Made by a program: the position numbers and the translations under genes. The notes under the pieces are model-generated. The model was not told the DNA's origin. It saw nothing but the letters and a program-made list of their open reading frames with translations, and searched no databases. Shown piece after piece: positions 5,216-10,738 of a stretch of DNA of 11,566 bases (its first letter is position 1; every line of letters starts with the position of its first letter). Where the stretch lies: positions 1-11,566 of the forward strand of contig JAHEXN010000085.1 in assembly GCA_023252095.1 (NCBI GenBank), in the 5' to 3' direction. This DNA is from Actinomycetes bacterium. Lineage in GTDB: Bacteria > Actinomycetota > Actinomycetes > Propionibacteriales > Nocardioidaceae.

Positions 5216-6115
5216 TCAGTCCTGGACCGCCTTGATGATCGTGACGGCGGCGGTCACCCGCTCGGGATCGGCGTCCTCGATCGCCCACATCGCGTTGTGG
5301 GCCTCGCGCACGACGACCCAGTCACGGGCCCGCTGCTCATCCAGCCCGGCGACGTCGACCAGTGTGTGGAAGCGCCGCCGGATCGCGAACCGCGGGTCGC
5401 GGGCCGCCAGGACCTCGTCCCACCGGTTCCACAGCATCGGCGCCGGCTCGTAGTGGGGATCGCCCGACAGCGGCTGCGGGTCGATCGCGATCCAGGGTGC
5501 TCGACCGCCCGCGAGGACGTTCTCGTCGTGCAGGTCGGTGTGCACGAGCGTGCCGTCGGTGGCCGGGTCGCTCGCGAACGCCCGGCCGAGGTGGACGGCC
5601 TGCTCGACGAGTCGCCGCGGGAACGGCGCCGAGCGTGGCAGAGCGGCTAGGTCGTCGGTCCAGCGGGTGATCAGCTCGGACAGACGGTCCAGGCGCGCCG
5701 GCGCCGGGACGTGCAGCGCGCCGTACAGGCCCGCCACGACCTCGCAGGCCTCGATCGCGCCGACGGCCCGCAGGTCCGTGGCACCGAGCCGCTCCAGCAG
5801 CAGCACGTTCGCGGAAGGATCCGCAGCGAGGAGTCGCACCGCCCCGCGCCCGTCCCAGTGCCGCAGCGCGAGCCACTCCTGCCGCGGCTCCTCGTAGGGC
5901 CATCCGGCCTTCAGCACGGCCGGCTGCCCGTCCGACAGCACCGGCACCACGACCGCGGTGTGCCCGTGCACCGGCGGTCCGTCGACCGTCAGCTCCCACG
6001 CCTCGAGGGCGTGGGCGAGCCGGCGCGGCACCGCGGCGACCCACTCTGCCCATCGCGCGTCACGGTCGGCGTGCGCGAGGAACCCCTCGGGGAGGGCGAA
6101 CGGCAGCAGGCTCAC
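5216..6115 (-). CDS. Aminoglycoside/hydroxyurea phosphotransferase family protein (streptomycin 6-kinase-like)
   Basis: A 299-residue kinase of the APH(6)/hydroxyurea antibiotic-resistance family (Pfam APH_6_hur), whose characterised members phosphorylate streptomycin at O-6. The ATP-binding lysine is probably K69 (PAVLKAGWP). The catalytic loop is HTDLHDENV at 192-200 (D194 base, N198), and the metal-binding aspartate is D212 in AIDPQPLSGDP, a phrase very typical of this family. The start GTG 6115 has CAGGCT six bases before it and no ribosome binding site. Such chromosomal genes are common in actinobacteria and often have no proven resistance role, so true substrate is unknown. Its codon use and GC content look like its neighbours, and no mobile element is near, so recent acquisition is not suggested. 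Confidence 0.87.
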   Translation of the reverse strand: MSLLPFALPEGFLAHADRDARWAEWVAAVPRRLAHALEAWELTVDGPPVHGHTAVVVPVLSDGQPAVLKAGWPYEEPRQEWLALRHWDGRGAVRLLAADPSANVLLLERLGATDLRAVGAIEACEVVAGLYGALHVPAPARLDRLSELITRWTDDLAALPRSAPFPRRLVEQAVHLGRAFASDPATDGTLVHTDLHDENVLAGGRAPWIAIDPQPLSGDPHYEPAPMLWNRWDEVLAARDPRFAIRRRFHTLVDVAGLDEQRARDWVVVREAHNAMWAIEDADPERVTAAVTIIKAVQD

Positions 6116-6127
6116 GTCACGAGCCTG
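6116..6127 (-). promoter_or_regulatory. -10 element of leaderless promoter for the phosphotransferase gene
   Basis: CAGGCT (6127-6122, minus strand) is followed by CGTGAC and then the GTG at 6115: six-base spacing as in the neighbouring genes. It differs from TANNNT only at the first base. Confidence 0.45.
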
Positions 6128-6146
6128 CCAGCCGCCCGTCAGTCGG

Positions 6147-7310
6147 TCAGAGCGTGGACTGCACCCCGGCGAGGAGCTGGCGCCCCATCACGATGCGCTG
6201 GACCTGGTTGGTGCCCTCGTAGATCTGGGTGATCTTGGCGTCGCGCATCATGCGCTCGACGGGGTAGTCACGCGTGAAGCCGTAACCACCCAGCAGCTGC
6301 ACGGCGTCGGTCGTGACCTGCATCGCGGTGTCGGACGCGAACGCCTTGGCCGCGGCGCCGAAGAACGTCAGGTCCTTGTCGCCGCGCTCGGAGCGACCGG
6401 CCGCCGCGTACGTGAGCTGGCGGGCCGCCTCGACCTTCATGCCCATGTCGGCGAGCATGAACTCGATGCCCTGGAACTCGGCGATGGCCTTGCCGAACTG
6501 CTTGCGCTCCTTGACGTAGCCGAGCGCGTAGTCAAGCGCGCCCTGCGCGACGCCGACGGCCTGTGCTGCGATCGTGACGCGCGTGTGGTCGAGGGTCTTC
6601 ATCGCGATCGAGAAGCCCTCGCCGACCTCGCCGATGATGCGGTCACCCGGGATGCGGACGTGGTCGAGATAGACCTCGCGCGTCGGCGAGCCCTTGATGC
6701 CGAGCTTCTTCTCCGGCGCACCGAACGAGACGCCCTCGTCGGACTTCTCGACGACGAACGCCGTGATGCCCTTGCTGCGCTTGTCGGGATCGGTCTGCGC
6801 CAGGACCGTGTAGAACTCCGACTCGCCCGCGTTGGTGATCCAGCGCTTGGTGCCGTTGAGGACCCAGTCGTCGCCGTCGCGCACCGCGCGGGTCTTCTGG
6901 TTCGCCGCGTCGGACCCGGCATCGGGCTCCGACAGGCAGTACGAGAAGCCGCCCTCGCCGGCCGCGAGCTTGCTGAGGTACGTCTTCTTGATGAAGTCGC
7001 CGCCACCGATCTGCACCGGCAGGGAGCCCAGCTTGTTGACCGCGGGGATCAGCGAGGAGGAGACGCAGACACGCGCGACCTCCTCAATCACGAGCACCGT
7101 GGCCAGCGCGTCGGCCCCGGCTCCGCCGTACTCCTCGGGCACGTGCGGGGCGTGAAAGTCGGAGGCGAGCAACGCCGCAGCCGCCTCATGGGGGTAGCGC
7201 GCTTCCTCGTCGACCTGCGCCGCGTACGGCGCGATCTTGTTCTCCGCGACCGCGCGCACGGCCTCGCGGATCGCCTGGTGCTCCTCGGACAGCACGAACA
7301 TGTCACTCAT
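6147..7310 (-). CDS. fadE25: Acyl-CoA dehydrogenase, FadE25-like
   Basis: FAD-dependent acyl-CoA dehydrogenase that makes the trans-2,3-enoyl-CoA in fatty-acid or branched-chain degradation, passing electrons to ETF. Its 387 residues follow the family layout: N-terminal helical domain (about 1-115), middle beta domain with the FAD/substrate motifs CLSEPDAGSDAA and WITNAGES, and C-terminal helical domain with MRDAKITQIYEGTNQVQR. The catalytic base is E365 in IYEGTNQ. Long stretches match what I remember of M. tuberculosis FadE25 (KLGIKGSPT, RIPGDRIIGE, FMLADMxMKVEAAR, ASDxAMxVTTDAVQL). FadE25 also lies beside purE and purK there, and the purE/purK pair is nearby here. ATG 7310 follows AGGAG (7321-7317) with six bases of spacing. 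The frame stays open for 243 further codons upstream, but that stretch contains the promoter and is not protein-like. The short- to medium-chain or branched substrate is not determined by reading. Confidence 0.93.
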   Translation of the reverse strand: MSDMFVLSEEHQAIREAVRAVAENKIAPYAAQVDEEARYPHEAAAALLASDFHAPHVPEEYGGAGADALATVLVIEEVARVCVSSSLIPAVNKLGSLPVQIGGGDFIKKTYLSKLAAGEGGFSYCLSEPDAGSDAANQKTRAVRDGDDWVLNGTKRWITNAGESEFYTVLAQTDPDKRSKGITAFVVEKSDEGVSFGAPEKKLGIKGSPTREVYLDHVRIPGDRIIGEVGEGFSIAMKTLDHTRVTIAAQAVGVAQGALDYALGYVKERKQFGKAIAEFQGIEFMLADMGMKVEAARQLTYAAAGRSERGDKDLTFFGAAAKAFASDTAMQVTTDAVQLLGGYGFTRDYPVERMMRDAKITQIYEGTNQVQRIVMGRQLLAGVQSTL

Positions 7311-7358
7311 CGTCGACTCCTGGTGGACGGTCGTCACGGGCCCGGGGTGGCGGGCCAC

Positions 7359-7383
7359 TCCTACATAGTAGGACGTCCGACTA
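7359..7383. promoter_or_regulatory. Overlapping palindromic operator over the fadE25 promoter
   Basis: Two palindromes overlap. TCCTAC-ATA-GTAGGA (7359-7373) is perfect in its 6-base arms. TAGTAGGACGTCCGACTA (7366-7383) is symmetric in 8 of 9 pairs. The minus-strand hexamer TACTAT (7370-7365), a strong -10, sits inside the overlap and would start a leader of about 48 bases before fadE25. Such 15-18 bp symmetric sites are typical of TetR-type repressors, which often control fatty-acid degradation genes. The protein that binds is not in the window. Confidence 0.6.
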
Positions 7384-7427
7384 ACGGCTGTCCCATGACC
7401 TGCCCTGCCAGAGGGCGCGACGTCACC

Positions 7428-7439
7428 CACACTGGAGCC
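7428..7439 (+). promoter_or_regulatory. -10 element of leaderless promoter for the unknown-function gene
   Basis: CACACT (7428-7433) is followed by GGAGCC and the GTG at 7440. The spacing of six bases equals that of dapE, which even shares the GGAGCC spacer. A very short GGAG leader is the alternative reading. Confidence 0.45.
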
Positions 7440-8027
7440 GTGACACAGCGATTCGACGGACACATCGTCGGCCTGGGCACGACGAGCGGAACGCGCGTCG
7501 TCGTCGGGATCTGGGACCAGAGCCCGCACGGACGCTTCGCTGACGCGATGGTCGAGCGGCCCGACGGACACCGCATCCTGCTCGCTCCCGACGCCTGGGT
7601 CGCCGACCTCGTCTCCACGACCTACCGCTTCGACGACGTCCGGATCGTCCCCGTCGCGGTCGACGGCTGGTCGATCGACGCCGGACCACTTCAGGCGCGC
7701 TGGAGCCCTGGCACCCGCGCCCCGGTCGGCTGGCTGCTGCGCTGCGTCCCTCACGCACTCGGCCACCGCGAGGCCTGGGCCCGGTTCTGCGACCCCATCG
7801 CGCGACGCGTCATGCCGGGCGTGCGCACCCATGGGACCGCGGGCCACGGGCGCACCGAGTGGTACGCCGCGTCCGACGCCTGGCGGGTGACCTCGTCCGA
7901 GGTGCGGTGGGACGGTGACGACCTCGGCCCGCTGGCGCCGGTCGATCCGCCCGTGCGGTTCGGGTTCGCGTCGGCTCCCCGGACCCCGACCCTCAGCCGC
8001 GTCACCTCGTTCATCCGCGACAGCTGA
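7440..8027 (+). CDS. Conserved actinobacterial protein of unknown function
   Basis: A 195-residue protein I recognise only as a type of actinobacterial hypothetical protein. It begins TQRFDGHIVGLGTTSGTRVVVGIWDQSPHG and has alternating hydrophobic and polar runs that suggest a beta-rich N-terminal half (about 8-85). An Arg/Pro-rich middle (DPIARRVMPGVRTHGTAGHGRTEWYAASDAW, about 119-150, split by glycines and histidines) and a conserved-looking end (PPVRFGFASAPRTPTLSRVTSFIRD) follow. There is no signal peptide, convincing membrane helix or cysteine cluster; only two cysteines are present. GTG 7440 was chosen from the -10 hexamer six bases upstream. The frame is open far upstream, but that part is antisense to fadE25. 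Codon bias (G/C in third positions) supports the 7440-8027 part as coding. It diverges from fadE25, with the palindromic operator between them, and precedes mqo by 160 bases. No function should be assigned. Confidence 0.75.
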   Translation: MTQRFDGHIVGLGTTSGTRVVVGIWDQSPHGRFADAMVERPDGHRILLAPDAWVADLVSTTYRFDDVRIVPVAVDGWSIDAGPLQARWSPGTRAPVGWLLRCVPHALGHREAWARFCDPIARRVMPGVRTHGTAGHGRTEWYAASDAWRVTSSEVRWDGDDLGPLAPVDPPVRFGFASAPRTPTLSRVTSFIRDS

Positions 8028-8187
8028 CGCCTCGCCCACACCCCCGATGCGACCGATGAGACGTACCTCACACGCGCGGCGGGCAATCTCACACGCTCTC
8101 CATGAAGCGATCCCCCGGGGTCTCCGGCACAGTTGAATCGTGGACTTCTGCAGGGTTCACACGTCTTTCGCAAGGAGCAGTGGAGCG
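8028..8187 (+). promoter_or_regulatory. Upstream region of mqo with direct repeat, palindrome and -10-like hexamer
   Basis: The largest gap in the window. CTCACACGC occurs twice, at 8067-8075 and 8088-8096, 21 bases apart (two helical turns). An imperfect GC palindrome, GATCCCCCGGGGTC, lies at 8109-8122. CACAGT (8128-8133) is a -10-like hexamer six bases before an in-frame GTG at 8140. AAGGAG at 8172-8177 is a ribosome binding site ten bases before TTG 8188. These suggest a regulated promoter, but the binding proteins are unknown. Confidence 0.45.
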
Positions 8188-9708
8188 TTGTCCGAGAACG
8201 CCAGTCTTTCCGTCCCGTCGAGCTCGCCCCTCCCCGATCACGTCACGACCGACGTGCTCCTGGTGGGCGCCGGCGTCATGAGCGCAACCCTGGGCACGAT
8301 GCTCCGGGCCCTCGAACCCGACTGGTCGATCACCGTCCTGGAGCGACTCGGAGCCCCGTCACTGGAGAGCTCCGGCCCGTGGAACAACGCGGGCACGGGC
8401 CACTCCGCGCTGTGCGAGCTCAACTACACACCGAAGCTCCCGAACGGCGACGTCGACATCTCGAAGGCGCCCATCGTCAACGAGCAGTTCCAGCTCTCGC
8501 GGCAGTTCTGGTCGCACGCGGTCGAGAACGGCGTGCTGACCGATCCCTCCAGCTTCATCAACCCGGTGCCCCACGTGAGCTTCGTGCAGGGCGCCGAGAA
8601 CGTCGAGTACCTGCGCAAGCGGCACGACAAGCTGTCGGCCAACCCGCTGTTCGCGGGGCTCGAGCTCATCACCGACCGCGACGAGTTCACGAAGCGTCTG
8701 CCGCTCATGGCCGAGGGGCGCGACGACTCCGAGGACGTCGCGATCAGCTGGGCCGAGAACGGCACCGACGTCGACTTCGGGGCGTTGACGAAGCAGTTCG
8801 TCGACCATCTCGCCCGCACGGGTGCCGACATCCGCTTCGACCACCACGTCAAGAACCTGACGCGCGAGAGCGACGGGTCGTGGCGGGTCGTCGTCAAGGA
8901 CCGCCAGAACGGCAAGACCGTCGTGATCCGCGCCAAGTTCGTCTTCGTCGGCGCTGGCGGCGGTGCGATCCAGCTGCTCCAGCGCTCCGGCATCGAGGAG
9001 ATCAAGGGCTTCGCCGGCTTCCCCGTCAGCGGTCAGTTCCTGCGCTGCCTCGACGAGGACATCGCCGCGAAGCACCAGGCCAAGGTCTACGGCATGGCCG
9101 CGGTCGGTGCGCCGCCGATGTCGGTGCCGCACCTCGACACGCGCGTGATCGACGGGCACCGGTCGCTGCTGTTCGGCCCCTACGCCGGCTGGACGCCGAA
9201 GTTCCTCAAGGAGGGGTCGTTCACCGACCTCCCGAGCTCGATCCGCGCCCACAACCTCCTGCCGATGGCCGCGATCGGCGTGACGTCGTGGTCGCTCATC
9301 AAGTACCTCGTGCTCGAGCTGGCCAAGACCCGCGGCGGCAAGGTCGACGCCCTGCGCGTCTTCGCCCCCGAGGCCGAGGACCAGGACTGGGAGCTCATCA
9401 CGGCGGGCCAGCGCGTGCAGGTCGTGCGCAAGAAGGGCAAGCTCGGCGGCTCGCTCGAGTTCGGCACGACCGTCGTCAACTCCGCCGACGGCTCGATCGC
9501 CGGTCTCCTCGGCGCCTCCCCCGGTGCCTCGACGGCCGTCGCCGCGATGCTCGACGTGCTCGAGCGCTGTTTCCCGGCCCGATTCGACGGCTGGCGCACG
9601 CAGCTCAAGGAGATCGTGCCGTCGTTCGGCACCTCGCTCGCCGAGAACCCGGGCCTGCTCGCCGAGCTGCGCACCTGGACCGACGAGACCCTCGAGCTCA
9701 CGCGCTGA
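8188..9708 (+). CDS. mqo: Malate:quinone oxidoreductase
   Basis: FAD-dependent, membrane-associated enzyme that oxidises L-malate to oxaloacetate and passes electrons to the quinone pool, linking the TCA cycle to respiration. From TTG 8188 the protein has 506 residues, close to the roughly 500 of Corynebacterium glutamicum Mqo. The FAD-binding Rossmann motif is VGAGVMSATLGTML at about 26-39. Family signatures follow: GPWNNAGTGHSALCELNYTP (63-82), FINPVPHVSF, FVFVGAGGGA, KGFAGFPVSGQFLRC, VGAPPMSVPHLDTR, LLFGPYAGWTPKFLKEGS, and GLLGASPGAS near the C-terminus. These agree with the actinobacterial branch. TTG 8188 was chosen from the AAGGAG upstream and because the extra 16 residues from GTG 8140 do not look like an Mqo N-terminus. 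The GTG does, however, sit at leaderless spacing. It converges on purE, with a hairpin between. Confidence 0.95.
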   Translation: MSENASLSVPSSSPLPDHVTTDVLLVGAGVMSATLGTMLRALEPDWSITVLERLGAPSLESSGPWNNAGTGHSALCELNYTPKLPNGDVDISKAPIVNEQFQLSRQFWSHAVENGVLTDPSSFINPVPHVSFVQGAENVEYLRKRHDKLSANPLFAGLELITDRDEFTKRLPLMAEGRDDSEDVAISWAENGTDVDFGALTKQFVDHLARTGADIRFDHHVKNLTRESDGSWRVVVKDRQNGKTVVIRAKFVFVGAGGGAIQLLQRSGIEEIKGFAGFPVSGQFLRCLDEDIAAKHQAKVYGMAAVGAPPMSVPHLDTRVIDGHRSLLFGPYAGWTPKFLKEGSFTDLPSSIRAHNLLPMAAIGVTSWSLIKYLVLELAKTRGGKVDALRVFAPEAEDQDWELITAGQRVQVVRKKGKLGGSLEFGTTVVNSADGSIAGLLGASPGASTAVAAMLDVLERCFPARFDGWRTQLKEIVPSFGTSLAENPGLLAELRTWTDETLELTR

Positions 9709-9752
9709 GCTGACCCCGTCCGCTCCCGCCCTGCGGGCGGTGGCGGGTCAGC
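9709..9752. terminator. Compound hairpin, probable bidirectional terminator between mqo and purE
   Basis: GCTGACCC (9709-9716) pairs perfectly with GGGTCAGC (9745-9752), enclosing a second stem CCGCCC (9726-9731) and GGGCGG (9735-9740) with a TGC loop. It begins directly after the mqo stop and overlaps the purE stop codon. It reads the same on both strands and lacks T-runs, fitting actinobacterial terminators between converging genes. Confidence 0.6.
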
Positions 9753-10272
9753 GGGGGCCGAAGCCAGCGGGGCCCGAGCCGGCGGCACCGCCGCGAACCT
9801 TGGCGCCCTTGGCGCGCGCGATGTCGGCCAGGCTCGCCTGGAAGTCGACCATCTTCTGCGTGAGCTCAGGGTCGCCGGTCGCGAGGATGCGCGCCGCGAG
9901 GAGGCCGGCGTTGCGGGCGTTGCCGATCGACACGGTGGCGACGGGCACCCCGGCCGGCATCTGCACGATCGACAGCAGGGAGTCCATGCCGTCGAGGTAC
10001 TTGAGCGGCACCGGCACACCGATGACGGGCAGCGGCGTCACGGCCGCGAGCATGCCGGGCAGGTGCGCAGCGCCTCCGGCTCCGGCGATGATGACCTCGA
10101 GCCCCCGGCCGTGCGCGTCGCGCCCGTAGGCGAGCATCTCGTCGGGCATGCGGTGCGCCGACACCACGTCGGCCTCGAACGAGACGTCGAACTCCGCGAG
10201 CGCCTCCCCGGCGGCCTGCATGACCGGCCAGTCCGAGTCCGACCCCATGACGATGCCCACGCGCGCGCTCAT
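9748..10272 (-). CDS. purE: N5-carboxyaminoimidazole ribonucleotide mutase (PurE class I)
   Basis: Converts N5-CAIR to CAIR in de novo purine synthesis, using the product of PurK. The 174 residues show the class I pattern: GSDSDWPVM at 10-18 (phosphate/CAIR binding S11, D13), SAHRMP at 38-43 with the catalytic histidine H40, and AGAGGAAHLPGM at 63-74. DSLLSIVQMPAGVPVATV and GNARNAGLLAARIL complete the octamer-forming fold. The last 15 or so residues are a Gly/Ala-rich tail (GGAAGSGPAGFGPR) beyond the usual core. ATG 10272 has TAGGAT six bases before it and no ribosome binding site. The first three bases of that hexamer are the stop codon of the membrane-protein gene upstream. It can thus be read from the purK transcript or from its own promoter. 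Confidence 0.96.
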   Translation of the reverse strand: MSARVGIVMGSDSDWPVMQAAGEALAEFDVSFEADVVSAHRMPDEMLAYGRDAHGRGLEVIIAGAGGAAHLPGMLAAVTPLPVIGVPVPLKYLDGMDSLLSIVQMPAGVPVATVSIGNARNAGLLAARILATGDPELTQKMVDFQASLADIARAKGAKVRGGAAGSGPAGFGPR

Positions 10273-10284
10273 GCGGCGATCCTA
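10273..10284 (-). promoter_or_regulatory. -10 element of leaderless promoter for purE, overlapping the upstream stop codon
   Basis: TAGGAT (10284-10279, minus strand) is a good TANNNT -10, six bases before the ATG at 10272. Its TAG is also the stop of the preceding membrane-protein gene. Confidence 0.5.
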
Positions 10285-10734
10285 GCCAGCCCAAGCCGCC
10301 GCGATCAGCAACAGCCCGATCGTGCCGACGTGCCCCAGCAGGACCCACGTGGAGTTGACGAGATCGGCGAGACGCGTCGGGTCGTTGTGACCCACGTCGA
10401 CGCCGACGAGGTTCCCAGAGCCCACGAACTGCATCTGCACGGCGGTCCGGGCCTCGGCCCGGAGCGCGTCGGCCGGGAGCCCCGAGGCGATCAGGGGCCC
10501 GATCGTCCGCCGGTACGACCAGACCACGACCTCGCACGCGAGCACGTACCCGCCGAGCCACACCACACCGAGCCCCGCCAGACCTGCCTCGGCCGACTGG
10601 ACCCCGGCGAGCGCGAGCACCACCAGCAGCAGGCCGAGGACCGCGATGCCACCCGCCAGAAGCACCCACACTGCCAGAGCCCCGTGCGATCGCACCGTGA
10701 GCCATCGGGCCCGCCTCGCGGTGAGTCGCCCCAC
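10282..10734 (-). CDS. Small three-helix membrane protein of unknown function
   Basis: A 150-residue protein with three hydrophobic segments: about 19-44 (ALAVWVLLAGGIAVLGLLLVV), 51-73 (GLAGLGVVWLGGYVLACEVVV) and 129-149 (NSTWVLLGHVGTIGLLLIAA). A basic N-terminus (RLTARRARWLTVRSH) suggests that end is cytoplasmic. The soluble part between helices 2 and 3 (about 74-128) contains RRTIGPLIASGLPADALRAEARTAVQMQFVGSG, with no motif I recognise, split by glycines. The start GTG 10734 lies four bases after the purK stop, so the gene is most likely co-transcribed with purK. No ribosome binding site is clear. In M. tuberculosis purK and purE are adjacent, so this gene is an insertion relative to that order. 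Whether it has any part in purine synthesis or transport is unknown. Confidence 0.8.
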   Translation of the reverse strand: MGRLTARRARWLTVRSHGALAVWVLLAGGIAVLGLLLVVLALAGVQSAEAGLAGLGVVWLGGYVLACEVVVWSYRRTIGPLIASGLPADALRAEARTAVQMQFVGSGNLVGVDVGHNDPTRLADLVNSTWVLLGHVGTIGLLLIAAAWAG

Positions 10735-10738
10735 GGGG

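Noticed and set aside
4128..5453. 441-codon open frame on the plus strand across dapE, VOC and phosphotransferase genes
   Set aside because: It is antisense to three clear genes and its composition is unlike real proteins.
5958..7439. Long open frame (494 codons) on the plus strand upstream of the unknown gene
   Set aside because: It is antisense to the well-supported fadE25 and phosphotransferase genes and its translation is Arg/Ala/His-rich without known motifs; only the part from 7440 onward looks like protein.
7311..8039. N-terminal extension of the acyl-CoA dehydrogenase by 243 codons
   Set aside because: The extension is low-complexity Arg/Gly/Pro sequence, overlaps a plus-strand gene, and contains the promoter; ATG 7310 has a good ribosome binding site and gives the normal family length.
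8133..9713. 526-codon open frame overlapping mqo in another frame
   Set aside because: Arg/Pro-rich shadow of mqo, whose own frame has complete family signatures.
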